Origin: Toxorhynchites rutilus septentrionalis
Lineage: Eukaryota > Arthropoda > Insecta > Diptera > Culicidae
Assembly: GCF_029784135.1 (NCBI RefSeq)
Contig: NC_073746.1
Span: 97,867,015 to 97,931,014 of the forward strand
Direction: 5' to 3'
Length of the DNA: 64,000 bases
The translations under genes and the position numbers were made by a program. Every line of letters begins with the position of its first letter. Position 1 is the first letter of the stretch. Of this stretch, positions 32,801 through 43,155 are shown in pieces. The notes beneath the pieces are model-generated. The model searched no databases. It was not told where the DNA came from and saw only the letters and a program-made list of their open reading frames with translations.

Positions 32801-33453
32801 CCATTCTGAATCATATTTCGAACAACATCATGTTTCGGACACTTTCTTCTAATATCTTGAAATGCTTAATGCACTGATGATTAGCTATTAAATTAATATC
32901 ACAATTGCTTCTATAGAGTAATCCCTTGATTTCACTATCATTTCATATGAGAACTACATTTGAATTTTAACATAATCGGCAAAAATCTATCAACACTACT
33001 CACTATCGTTTGTGTTTGACGTTTGCTTAGCGTGACACGTAGAATTTATCCGTTCATCAATATTTAAATTTTTCCCGTGTTTCATCAGTTCTCATCATCG
33101 TTAACAGTTTACTGTGATTGCTTGGTAAGTGTTTCGCAGTTGACTATAAAATATAATCAAGTGTAATGTAAGTTTCGTTCAAGAAATTACAAAATAAAGT
33201 GTCCGAAATTTGAATTCAATCTGGCCGAAATTTGATTTAGTGTCCGAAGTTTGATTTTTATTCCCTTCATTTGAAAAGCATTTTATTCGATGTTTTTTTA
33301 TGTTTTCAATCAAATAGCTACCAAATTAGGAAGCTTAAAAGCATATTGAACTAATTTATTGAAAATATCAACCAAATAAAATACCTTTGCATAAAGTTTA
33401 GACCTGTTTTTTGCATCATATGCCTTAAGCGTTCGAAATATGATTCAGAACGG
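32801..33453. mobile_element. 653-bp TA-flanked MITE with promoter-like interior
   Basis: TA at 32799-32800 and 33454-33455. The tips are CCATTCTGAATCATATTTCG and, on the reverse strand, CCGTTCTGAATCATATTTCG. They match over 23 bases with one difference. Subterminal GTGTCCGAA / TTCGGACAC motifs occur at 32836, 33200 and 33240. No transposase was found. TA duplication suggests Tc1/mariner or pogo mobilisation. The interior holds a TATA-initiator-splice donor arrangement (next entry). Confidence 0.9.
33060..33130 (+). promoter_or_regulatory. Candidate TATA/initiator promoter and first exon inside the MITE
   Basis: TATTTAAAT at 33061 lies about 26 bases upstream of the initiator core TTCATCAGTTC (A+1 about 33087), the preferred insect TCAGT start. 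A 5' splice site, CTTG/GTAAGTG, follows at 33124/33125. The arrangement would give a 38-base non-coding exon. Motif match only; no transcript evidence. Confidence 0.35.
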
Positions 33454-33623
33454 TATTCGTGTATTATTGGGGCGAAATCCCCATCTAATGAGAATACGGA
33501 ATCGAGGCGGTCCCAAGGCGCCGAGGTGATGCAATCCGAATCGGCCAACCACCCGCCGTCTGAACACAGGAAACCTGTGTTCCACCGATTGCCCGGTTCG
33601 TTTGAAACATAGGAGACAATCAT
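33351..33623 (-). CDS. Unidentified 90-codon ORF with a duplicated, inverted partner
   Basis: On the minus strand the 5' half reads SNEPGNRWNTGFLC, SDGGWLADSDCITSAPWDRL and SLDGD, and looks more protein-like than average. The motif WDRL..(V/L)(F/S)SLDGD recurs on the plus strand at 34167-34215 (AAWDRLGTLSSLDGDS). Its 3' half overlaps the end of the 32801-33453 MITE, so the natural C-terminus is not here. No family recognised. Confidence 0.25.
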   Translation of the reverse strand: MIVSYVSNEPGNRWNTGFLCSDGGWLADSDCITSAPWDRLDSVFSLDGDFAPIIHEYRSESYFERLRHMMQKTGLNFMQRYFIWLIFSIN

Positions 33624-34210
33624 TCAGTTAGGTTTACGTATAAATACGTAAGATTTACGGTATACGTTTGCCTGCTGGATTACGTTTGCCCAGTTATGTT
33701 TTGCTTTGAAATACATAGGGTATATCCGAAGGTGTCGGGATTTTTTAAATAAGACAAAATAGAGTTAAACTTCAGGCTAATTTATTTTATCTTCTTCAAA
33801 ATATGATTAATCTTAATCACACATGCGCCAACGCTTGACCTAGTCCCCCATGCATCCCTGGTAGGCCGACGAAGGGATGGCCTAGAGTTCCCTCGTCGCA
33901 TTCTTTTTGATCTTCGCAATCGACTGAAATCTCTTTCCACGAAGTGGCAACTTTAACTTGGGGAACAGAAAAAAAGTTGCACGGTTATTTCGTGATCCAT
34001 CCGTAACAGACGGAACGCGAAACGCGAGAAAACTCGTGAGCGATCCTTAATATGTTAAGTACGTACCAACATAAGAAAAAATAAATAAATCGATTCCCAC
34101 ATGCACGGTATGTTTAAATAAAAAATTCCCGGTACTTTCTGACCATAGTGTATCATTCATATTTCAGCGGCTTGGGACCGCCTCGGTACCTTATCCTCGT
34201 TAGATGGGGA
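33478..34210. repeat. Inverted pair of ~40-bp GC-rich segments
   Basis: TCCCCATCTAATGAGAATAC plus CGAGGCGGTCCCAAG at 33478-33517 recurs in reverse complement at 34170-34210 (CTTGGGACCGCCTCGG, GTTAGATGGGGA). It may be the ends of an element that received the deleted mariner at 33718-34152, or an inverted duplication of an exon. Confidence 0.6.
33718..34152 (-). mobile_element. Deleted mariner, C-terminal end only
   Basis: 33735-33960 is the reverse complement of the 3' part of the mariner at 51220-52072. Shared landmarks are ATAAAATAAATT, GGCCTACCAGGGAT-like and GAAGTTGCCACTTCGTGGAA-like text. On the minus strand it encodes a degraded C-terminus (AYQGCMGD, VKRW). The right tip CCCGGTACTTTCTGACCATA (34128-34147) is inverted relative to the left tip TATATCCGAAGGTGTCGGGA (33720-33739). 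The catalytic core is missing, replaced in the middle by a repeat also seen at 39570-39650. Confidence 0.75.
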
Positions 34211-34404
34211 CTCCATCGTAGCACTAAAAATGACACAACACTAGAAACAACAAGGCAATATCAATACAAAAGATAACTGAGTGCCAGTGCGAACAATAAA
34301 ATTGTTATATATTGTAGTCTGGATCCGTTGACTCTAATACGTAAGTACCTACCGCTCAATTGATAAATTTCAGGAAGTTCTCTAGAATTACTAAAAAACT
34401 TGCT

Positions 34405-34429
34405 TTCGCGGATAATTGAGGTCCTACTG
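34405..34429 (-). mobile_element. Pogo-like MITE tip
   Basis: CGCGGATAATTGAGGTCCTA followed by CTG/TA is the right tip of the 28257-28602 family; nothing else of the element is present. Confidence 0.65.
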
Positions 34430-34431
34430 TA

Positions 34432-36289
34432 CTTTCATTCATCTGTAAAATTGAAATTTTCAACCGTCTGTAAAAAAGCATTAGCACGCGACAATTCGAA
34501 CGATAAAAATGATCAATACACACAACTTTGTTCTCCTTATTTGTATCACATTCACAACCTGACCGCCATTCAAACATTCTCTTTGCTTCATACAATTAGT
34601 CATCCGGCGCTAAGGCTGCCTGTGGCTTCTTGCCGCATATTGACCAACGCAACAGGGACACCACTTGTAAAGTGCTAGCGAAAATTATATGTTTATTTCG
34701 TTTTTAATCGTCCATGAGTTTTTATTAGTGAGAACTCACTTCTGCACTGGCGCAAGATCGTCAGCGAAGGCCTGAGCGGATCGGACACGCTAACTGGCCG
34801 CTGACGACTGTTTTCGCATAATTATTATGAATGATGAGTACTCCCTCCTCCGCCGATCACTGCCAGCTTATGACACAGAGTACAGGCCGTGTTAATCTGC
34901 ATAATCGACAGCCATAGACATAATTTAAATAGCGCAACTTCACTTGTCCTACCGACCGCTCCGTGCGTAGCCTTTCCGCGACAGCGGTTAGACCCTAGTA
35001 AGATAGCCCCAGTGAAATGTGTGGACATTTCAAGACTGTTCCCCATGATTTTTTTCCTCTTCGCGAAACTAACCAACATTGCCATCTTGTGTACGTGGAC
35101 AACGGCAGCATTTTTATTCTTCGCTCTTTTCGCTTTTTCTCAAATGTTGCCATTCGCTGGTGCCTCCGGGCTGGAACTATTGCCGTAGTGCCCAGCCAAT
35201 GAGCGGACCAGTTTCTATGACTTTTGTGACCCGCCAAAGCAGCGCTATGACCGCTGTCCGCCCGTGTGAAAGTAAATTTATGGGCGGGCAGTGGGAAACA
35301 TGGCTAAATTACAGTTTTAAAGTGAAGTGTCTTTGCGCGGTAACGATCAGGTCTGTGGATGGGAGTGCGTATTGCTAAAAAAAAAAATTAGCGCTCCAAA
35401 CAGTTTAGTATTTCGATTTGGTTTGGAGCATAATTATTTTCAACCCGATTGAGTCAAACATACCCGCTGGACGGGAGTTCTGTAAGGGGTGTAAATTGCA
35501 TTTTAATAGGTTACAGTTTAAAATAAAACCTTTTGTACTTTCCTTCCGTCACAAAAATACTTGTTATCTATTAATTGAGAGGCGCAATCCATGTTGCACA
35601 CAGCCAAGAAAATAAGATACACTATGCTGGTCCATTCCCGGCAATAGTGATCACTGATGATAGCACGAAAGCAGATGCTACAACGACCACGATGAATTGT
35701 TTGACAAATGATGGCGTGGGCATCAACATCATCAGTATGCTTTCCTCATCTACCGTTCCATGCCAGGCAGTGCAGCTCGGGTGGTACCAACCAACCAACC
35801 AACCAATCAACCACACTGAACTGAAGCACATGATGTGGAAGTGCTCCTGAGAAATGGCGGAAAAACTGGATGATGTTGAATATTTTGTGCAAAGAAAAGA
35901 GTGTGATGATAAAAGTATGGAAGTCATTGTCCTTCGCATCACTTTTTTTTTCACGAAAACAGGTTGCAATATGCTCTGCGGTGGCGATACTGGCATTTGT
36001 GTTCAGACTCCTGAGACCTGAGAGGAGCCTGAACGTGTGAGTTAACATCTGCTGCTGGTTCGAGTAAATATTCTAGTACGGGTGCTGGTGTTGTTACATG
36101 ATGATTGAGTCCCAACTTCTTGTATCGTACTTCGTGTTAGCATACATAAATTGTTGAATCTATCTCACATTTAGAGTACTGTCGAGGATTCGGTATTTAT
36201 ATAATCATCTCAATCATCTAAATGCGAGAATTTCGTAAATTGGCTTGGCAAGCGGAACTTATATTCACTAGCTATTAACTCCACGATTT

Positions 36290-36291
<2 letters not shown>
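34432..36291. other. No gene recognised; partly GC-richer
   Basis: 34780-35300 is GC-richer with short ORFs on both strands but no recognisable domain. A short (CCAA)n run lies at 35788-35811. No repeat family from the window was seen. Confidence 0.4.

Positions 36292-36368
<77 letters not shown>
36292..36368. repeat. (TA)n microsatellite
   Basis: A pure alternating AT run of about 75 bases. Confidence 0.97.
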
Positions 36369-36371
<3 letters not shown>

Positions 36372-36858
36372 TCAGACCGGACCATGTGAAATTTTTATAA
36401 TTCCGAGAAAAACGAGCTTGAAGTTTGGTGCAATGAGGGGTTATTATTGAGCATTCAAAACAATTTCGATACGCCATTCATACTGCATGTGTAATTTTGC
36501 AAATCTAATAAATGTGGTCACCTAATACAATCAATAACTAGAAAATTTTAATTTTGTAACTTGGTCCCCTCTGACTCAACACCGACCATATATAACATAA
36601 GGGGGCAGCTGTTAAGGGGAGGTCGAAAAAAATTCAAATTACGTGATTTTTTTTCGACTGTTAGGAATAAAGTGAAGCGAAAAATGTCTGAGAAAATTGA
36701 TAGCCCCAGTTGTATGGGAGATATTATTTATTTTAAAGGAAATTGAAAAAAGTTATTTGAAAGGACCGAAAACACACTCTCGAGATAGTACTCATTCGAT
36801 AAAGAATATTTTTATTTATTTTTAGCCAAATTTTCATTGGTCGGAGAAGGGTCTAAGA

Positions 36859-38436
36859 TAAAGTGACCAGATGGTCAGAGGTCTAACGCGGGACACAAAA
36901 AACAAAACGCTATGTATATTATGTGAACATAAACCATAGTTTAGCGAGTCTAATCTGATCGGTATTATTTATTTCTAAGTATCAGCACCCAGTTGTGATT
37001 TTTTGGTGGTTTAGATTTTGTTTACGCCTAAAAACCACACGCTCAATCAGAGCATTTACGCCTGGCAAGCAAGATTCAAGTTCACAATTTTCTTCAAATT
37101 ACCGAATGGAATGCTCGAAAATTCCAATTCATTTTTCATCGATTTTAGTCTTAACGTATGCATTCAAAAAATGGACTAATTTCGGACGGTGATGAAATAT
37201 AATTTTATGGAACAAATTTTCCTTGAATTTTACGTTTATTAAGCCTATAACATAAATGATTCAAGGCTGTTGATTCGCAGCAGCAGCACTGTCAAGCAAC
37301 TTAATGATTTTTTCATACTGCAAGCTCCACCCTACAGCGAAAAAGTTGGACATCCTGAGGCACTTTGTGTCCACCACATATAGCCGATCTGGTATTTACA
37401 ACATCATCTCCCTGCCGCTCCTTAAGCCGGTAGATCGAAGCAACCGGCCAAACGGTGAAGGAGAATCTGTCCAAAATGGATATTTTAATGCTGAAGCGCC
37501 AAACGAGACCGGCCGTATCTGAGCAGCATGCAATCACCCAGAAGGAGTAGCATGAGGTGCTGGTGAAAAACTTCTTTCCTTGTTCATAATGAAAGATGAG
37601 ACGTACTTGATGCTAGAATTCAACGAATGGCAGGGGACCGGGTATTTTACGTCCTCCAGGTAACGATGACGTCGAATATATCATCCACATCAAGTTCTCG
37701 AAGAAGGTTCTTCTCTGATAGACGTGAAGGGAATGGTCAAACCGCTCTTCTTTCGAGCCATATGATGTGCTTGCCGGAAGTGGCGAAGGTGATGTGGTCT
37801 TTATGCCGAACCTAGGATCAGCCCATTATGCCAAAAGATCACTGGAGGATGGATCGTCTGGAGATAAACATTGTCGCGAAGACGGCCAACCTTCCCAACA
37901 TTCCCCAGCTGCCATAGAAAACTTTTGGGCGAATGGCTAAAATGAAGAGACAGTCGACCGCCAAAGCCACGAAAAGGTAAAAGAACACGTCGACTTACAT
38001 CTTTTTATCGGCCATGGTTAAGGTTCCGGCCAACTTCCGTAAGACCTCTTCCTGTCGAGTATGCACTAGTTCTCTCGGCTTATTTAAAAGGTTAAGCCCT
38101 GACCGCTAGTTAGGGGACCAAAGATGAACTTTTCGTCTGACTCACGTTGGTTCCTGCGGATGAATAGGGGACTTTTATAAAAATCATTTTCTAATCTAAT
38201 CTTTCGATGCATTAGAAGCGCTCTTGAACACTCTGCCAAATAAAAGTTTTTTTTTTGAGGTCATCCGTTTAAGAAAATCAACATGATCAAATTGTGATAT
38301 TGAAATATATTGATATGGCGGGACATTTTCGTTTCTTTTGCCAAATGCGGGACGGTTCGCGGGACGCAATCTAACGCGGGACATTTTGTTGAAATGCGGG
38401 ACTGTCCCGTGTAACGCGAGACGTCTGGTCAGTTTA
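36859..38436. mobile_element. 1578-bp hAT-like element with 8-bp TSD and GCGGGAC repeats
   Basis: The duplication GTCTAAGA lies at 36851-36858 and 38437-38444. The tips are TAAAGTGACCAGATGGTC and, on the reverse strand, TAAACTGACCAGACGTC. Terminal zones carry GCGGGAC motifs (36888 and repeatedly at 38320-38410). Neighbouring tandem units show the empty site CAGTCTAAGAAAAGTT, confirming an 8-bp rather than a TA duplication. GTGACCAGA tips with 8-bp TSDs suggest hAT. The internal transposase-like sequence (37280-37990) is of a different, mariner-like type, so a second element is probably nested inside. Confidence 0.82.
37280..37990 (+). pseudogene. Decayed Tc1/mariner-superfamily transposase
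   Basis: The N-terminal part reads KKLDILRHFVSTTYSRSGIY (37335-37395), like the first helix-turn-helix of mariner-type proteins. Around 37589 MKDETYLMLEF holds the first Asp. Around 37798 VFMPNLGSAHYAKRSL corresponds to FWPDLASAHYAKKTL, with the second catalytic Asp now Asn. Around 37905 AAIENFWANG corresponds to the LRPIENFWA block. Several stops and frame changes occur. The motifs fit an ITm subgroup with AHYAK, distinct from the DD37E copies in this window. Confidence 0.75.
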
Positions 38437-38830
38437 GTCTAAGAAAAGTTATAGGCCAAAACCTATATAACTCATATGGGAGAAATTAATAAATTCAAAG
38501 AAAATTAGAAAAAGTTATTTGAAAGGACCCAAAACACATTTTGGAGATAATACTCATTCGATAGAGAATATTTTTTTCTATCTTAAGCCAAATTTTCATT
38601 GATCGAAAAACAGTCTAAGAAAAGTTTTAGGCCAAAACCTGTACAACTTGTATGGGTGAAATAAAATCATTTAAAGAAAATTGAAAAAAGTTATTTGAAA
38701 GGACCCAAAACACAATTTTGAGACATTTTTACTCATTCGATAAAGAATATTTTTATTTATCTTTGAGAAAAGTTATTGGCCAAATCGTTCACGAGTTGTA
38801 CGGGGGAAAGGATCTGATGGGGTAAAGAAG

Positions 38831-39715
38831 TAAAAAGTAAGTAAAAATTTCTATTGTATAGAAATTTTCTATTTTTCGAATCCCTATGTAATTCACCATA
38901 GGATCTAAATTCCTAAAAAAAACTTGGAATATTGACCCTAAAATGGAAATGGGCGCCGTAGTAAAAAAATTAAAAAAATACGGGTCTTATGTTTTGTGAC
39001 AAAGAACAAAATTACCACTTTTGACGCAAATCTGAGAACCACTATATCCTTTTGTCATGGAATGGCTGAGCTACAGTGCTATTTTGCGTGTCAAAAATTG
39101 TAATTTCCTTATTTTACTAATAATTGTTATCCTAAAAATGTCGAAATATGCAGGAGAAATATGGTATGTCACGTTTCTCAACAAAAACCATATAAATCGA
39201 GTCATTCTTCACTAACTATTCATAAAGGGTCACTTGACCCGCTGTTGTAGGAATTAGTATACATGATACATCGATAGGTTTAGTGTTAAATTATGTTTTT
39301 TTTATATTCTGAATTCTATATAATTCCCTATATTGACCGTACACACGTTTCAGTCTATAACTTTTCTCTGTCACGGTCAAGTAAAAAATAAATTACGTGG
39401 AAAGATGAATGATTCAATCCTCTATCTGATGAGCATAATTTTGAAAGTTGTTTCAACTTTAATAATTAATTATTCATTAAATACAGCAAGACGTTGAACA
39501 GAAACTTGCACACAACAAAAACTTTTATCCGCTAATTTCACACAAGTCCGTAAAGAAGGAACGAGATAACGAAAAATCTCGAGAGCGGTCCGTAACGGAT
39601 GGGACGCAAAACACGAGAAATCTCGTAAGCGGTCCGCAAAGTGTTAAGATCTATTTTCCTATTTTTCTATTTTTTTTAAGTACACGAATGATGATTATTA
39701 CGCTGTTGACAGCTG
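38831..39715. other. AT-rich region with a short GC-rich duplicated motif
   Basis: 39563-39650 contains an internal direct repeat: a TCTCGAGAGCGGTCCGTAACGG-like unit and a TCTCGTAAGCGGTCCG-like unit, each preceded by 'gagaa/aaaaa'. A relative lies inside the deleted mariner at 33990-34050. No gene is seen. Confidence 0.5.
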
Positions 39716-39724
39716 GATGCGTAG

Positions 39725-40150
39725 CACGGCTTACAGAGACAAGGCTAGTTCTTTAGCGAGTAAACATTTTTTTGATGACGTCATCCGAGTCGTCAGTGTA
39801 AACAGTCGCCAGTTGTATTTTGTTTTCCGACTTACGCCTAAATGTTCCTGAAATGAAAAATCGAAAATGGTTCAATGCGCTGTGAGCGGGTGTATAAATT
39901 ATGAAAATGACATTATCGGGCCAAAAAAGAGATTCTTTCGCTTTCCGAAAAACCGAGAATTATGTTCTTTGTGGATAAATGTTTTATCAAATTATTCATG
40001 GTGTTAAATATAATCAACTATATTATCAACGCACAAACTTACAAAGCACGAAAAATAAAAAATATGAACACATTGTTTACTTCAACGACTCAGATGACGT
40101 CACTAAAAATGACTGATCCGGAGTAGCTAGCCTTGTCTCTGTAAGCCGTG
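39725..40150. mobile_element. 426-bp P-like MITE carrying a THAP-domain ORF
   Basis: The 9-bp direct repeat GATGCGTAG lies at 39716-39724 and 40151-40159. Tips match perfectly over 24 bases (CACGGCTTACAGAGACAAGG, then CTAG). A palindrome, TGACGTCA, lies in both subterminal zones (39776-39783 and 40095-40102) followed by .GAGTCGT. The interior encodes the start of a THAP zinc finger. P elements have THAP domains, terminal inverted repeats and 8-bp duplications. The repeat here reads as 9 bp, so the P assignment is likely but not certain. Confidence 0.85.
39867..40007 (+). CDS. Truncated THAP-domain protein (46 codons)
   Basis: ATG at 39867 (AAAATGG context) starts MVQCAVSGCINYEND, followed by KKRFFRFPKNRELCSLW. 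The C-x4-C pair (residues 4 and 9), the FxxFPK motif (24-28) and a Trp (36) fit the first half of a THAP C2CH zinc finger. The second C..H pair (usually C-x2-H-F some 20 residues later) is missing because of a stop after YSWC. The frame is open across the conserved half. Either the second half is in a lost exon, or the protein is truncated and cannot bind zinc normally. Confidence 0.8.
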   Translation: MVQCAVSGCINYENDIIGPKKRFFRFPKNRELCSLWINVLSNYSWC

Positions 40151-40159
40151 GATGCGTAG

Positions 40160-40755
40160 ATGCTGTCTGAAAATCGGTACCTTGCTGGTGGTATCGGTTC
40201 TGAAGCAACTGGGTGTGCAGAACGAATATTTATGACAACACCTAAAGCGTTACATTCGAACAAACATGGATTCGAAAAAACACCTCCCTTAAGGTGACCA
40301 CATACTATTCGCTGTAACTTTCCAACGAATTCAAATATCACAAAACCCATTTCTGAGCCCATGCTTCCAAAAAAATGCAAAAAATAAATCTTCAATTTAG
40401 CGATCCCTGTTCAATGTATGTCGCAGAATTGGCTGCAATATATTTTAAATTAGCTATATGGACATGACTCAGCCGATTTTGATAAAACGCATTTGTTGAT
40501 TAGTCTCGAAGAGTTATTTACAAAAAGTACGCTTTATCTGCAGCTGCAACTTCAAACCATCGTTTAGACAACTTATGAATTTCTTGTCTGAAGGAGTTGT
40601 GATCTTCTAAAACAAAGTATCAAGACAAATATTGATGTTTTTAATTGAATAACATGGCTTTCCCAACCAATCTGACAGCATCGCTTGGAAAAACTGAAGT
40701 AAATAGTTTGAATATTCACTTAGTTTCGGATATACAGATATCAACACGACTCAAT
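40160..40755. other. No gene recognised
   Basis: AT-rich; the minus-strand ORF at 40090-40395 overlaps the MITE end and has no recognisable domain. Confidence 0.4.
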
Positions 40756-40759
40756 GTAA

Positions 40760-41708
40760 GGTAAATGATTTTGGTTTGTCCAGTCGAAAATATGATCATG
40801 GTTAGTCCACTTTTTTGAATGCTCTAATTCAGCACACGTTTGTCAAATCAGGTATTCGAATGTTTCAAAAATATGAATAAAATTTTCTTTTTCATTATGC
40901 ACAGTAGTTTTATAATATATTTATACGGAATCGCATGTTTTAAAGGATTATAAAATACACCTTCTATTGGTGTCAATCGAGCTAACTTTTAATCGATCGC
41001 CAGATGATTATTTCGCACGATTGATTATTCAGACCTTTTCTGGAATATAACACTTACAAATATTGTAAACATCATGCTTGCACACCATTTGTATCAGATT
41101 TACATTGCTAAACTATTAAATTAACGCATTTTGATAAATTCAATTTTGATCATGAGTTGTCCAATTCAATAATGTTGTTTTGTCCACATGATTTCTATGG
41201 CAACCACTTGGCGCGCTGCAGTTTGTTTATTGTGTCCTTCGCGCATAGCAAAAATAACTCAACAACACTCTGTGTTGAGTGTGTTGTGAACACTTTTAAA
41301 ATGCCCAAAAAAAGGCTATATTCTGGAGAAAGTCTAAATTATGAATGGATCAATATGATGACAGTAAAATCAAGCAATGATAAATGCAATATCTACTTAA
41401 GAATTCAAATGTTTTCATTCAAAAACTGTGATTTCTAAAACCGGATAAACAATGATCTTTTTTTGGACAAACCATGATCAGAGGTGGTAAAACCATGATC
41501 ATAATTTCTCTTTAAGGAAAATCGTTAAAAAACATAAAAATTTGAATAATTTCAATGCCTTATGATAGTATTAGCAACTAGAGACTTGGGGCTTTTCAAC
41601 AAACCCAAACTCATATCGATTATGTGTGATTTTCATGAAGAAAAATGGTTTGCATTTACTAGTTGCGTAAAAACACCCCAAATCGGACAAACCAAGATCA
41701 TTTACCCA
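40760..41708. mobile_element. Putative DNA element with TTTGGTTTGTCC-type ends
   Basis: GGTAAATGATTTTGGTTTGTCC-like text at 40761-40782 is matched in reverse complement at 41686-41708 (GGACAAACCAAGATCATTTA). Further motif copies, GGACAAACCATGATCA and ACCATGATCATAA, occur at 41464-41500, with ATGATCATGGTTAGTCCA at 40792-40809. Repeated subterminal motifs flank an AT-rich interior with a short ORF (41301-41438, starting MPKKRLYSGESLNYEW). No target duplication could be fixed and the superfamily is unresolved. Confidence 0.6.
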
Positions 41709-42767
41709 ACTACCAACAGTAGTAGGGTCGATTGGTTTGTGGGGAGTTCTCTTGGTTACCTTTTCAGGTTTCCCAAACATAAATATTTACGAGGTCACGA
41801 GTTCAATTCTCACTCCCAACATTCTGGAAGTATGGAAGTGACGAACCACCCAAAAGTGTTGAAGCGAATGCAGGAGGAGAGGAGTTCATCTATCCGATTA
41901 GTTTTATAGAAGTTCTCTCGGTTACCTTCTCAATTTTCTCACAGTTAACTCTCGGCCGTCACGATTGGATTTCGATAAAAAGTACGTGCGATGAATAACA
42001 GAATTTATAGCCGGTCCAACTGATTGTATACGGTTTCCTTCTCTTCGTTTCGTCGTTAACTCAGTGAATCCTGGTTCTTGCCTCTCCCCACTAACAACAA
42101 TGCCCTCCATGCTAATCACAAGGAAACCACGATACAGAGGCGAACCTTTCTGACTACGAATATCATACTAACATTTCTTCCCTTCCCCAGGTGTCCGTAA
42201 GGGCGTGGTCGACGTCGTTATTGATTATTTAAACCCCGAATCACCTGTACTTGCACAATGAGATAGTTCGCTACCCCCAAGCGTCATTCTGTACGTTTGT
42301 TCTTCGTGCAAATTTTCTGATTCAGGTCAATCACGGGGAGCAGCTACGAAGTGTACAGTCTTTCCAAGGTAAAGCTGGAAATGTCAATATTTACTGACAT
42401 AATTCATGGCTTTAGACAATAAATCGAAGATTGTACAAAATAATTCATATTCGGTTCAATTTATTCAATTTTTAAAAATGTCAAAAGTATCCTGGATGAA
42501 TATTTGGCTCTCCAGGAACATTAGGGGTTTCTTGGCATAGTTCTTTGTTCGACCGAAACACGTCTCCTCCGTCCGAGGGGGGTGTTCGAAGAAATGGAAT
42601 GAGTGTTTTCTTCCAACCCTTTCTCGGGTATACTTCCTGGTTGATGACCAAACCGCTTAGTTTGAACCACGGTATAAATTTCCTTTTCAGATATTGCGAT
42701 GTACTACATAACGTTCGATTCAAAATTGTGTCACCTTTGGAAAAGTAGTATATTTATCTATAGTGTA
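41709..42767. other. No gene recognised; isolated B-box-like motif
   Basis: 41795-41818 reads GAGGTCACGAGTTCAATTCTC, similar to a polymerase III B box, without an A box or SINE body. The rest has no shared repeat. Confidence 0.35.
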
Positions 42768-42778
42768 GAATCGATCGA

Positions 42779-43055
42779 TTGTGCTCCCGTGGCCGAGTGG
42801 TTAGCGTCATAACTAACATGACGGGTGTTCGGGTTCGATTCCCGTTCTGGTCGGGGGAATTTTTCGTCAAAGAAATTTCCTCCGACATGCACTGTGATCA
42901 CGCGTATTCAAGAGCTTGCCACTCCGAATGCATTCAAGGCGTGTTATTTAGCATAGAAATCTCAACTAAGTATTAATAAAAATGACGCAAGTAATACTAC
43001 GTTGAGACGGCGAAGTTCCTCTAGGAACGTTAGTGCCATTGAAGAAGAAGAAGAA
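42779..43055 (+). mobile_element. tRNA-derived SINE, full copy, with TSD
   Basis: Same family as 12368-12650: GTGGCCGAGTGGTTAGCGTC, GGTTCGATTCCCG, full body and (GAA)n tail. The direct repeat AGAATCGATCG flanks it (42768-42778 and about 43056-43066). Confidence 0.93.
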
Positions 43056-43103
43056 GAATCGATCGTTTCCGGGTATCTTGGACTTATTTATTTATTTATA
43101 TAA

Positions 43104-43108
<5 letters not shown>

Positions 43109-43152
<44 letters not shown>
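43109..43152. repeat. (TA)n microsatellite
   Basis: An alternating TA run of about 44 bases after a (TTTA)n stretch beginning at 43084. Confidence 0.95.

Positions 43153-43155
<3 letters not shown>

Larger units (their letters stand above)
36640..38830. repeat. ~178-bp tandem repeat, about three units, interrupted
   Basis: Units share AAAAAAGTTATTTGAAAGGAC, ACTCATTCGATAAAGAATAT, GCCAAATTTTCATTG and GTCTAAGAAAAGTT. They occur at 36745-36858, 38437-38620 and 38620-38800, with a degraded unit before 36745. The insertion at 36859-38436 splits one unit. Confidence 0.85.

Noticed and set aside
36289..36477. ORF ending in IYIYIY
   Set aside because: Translation of the (TA)n microsatellite.
36859..38436. 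Interpretation as a TA-flanked mariner
   Set aside because: A TA duplication would leave a doubled GTCTAAGA at the empty site, which sister tandem units do not have; the 8-bp duplication explains the flanks.
41301..41438. MPKKRLYSGESLNYEW ORF as a transposase
   Set aside because: Only 46 codons, with no catalytic or helix-turn-helix motif; kept only as a note within the element.
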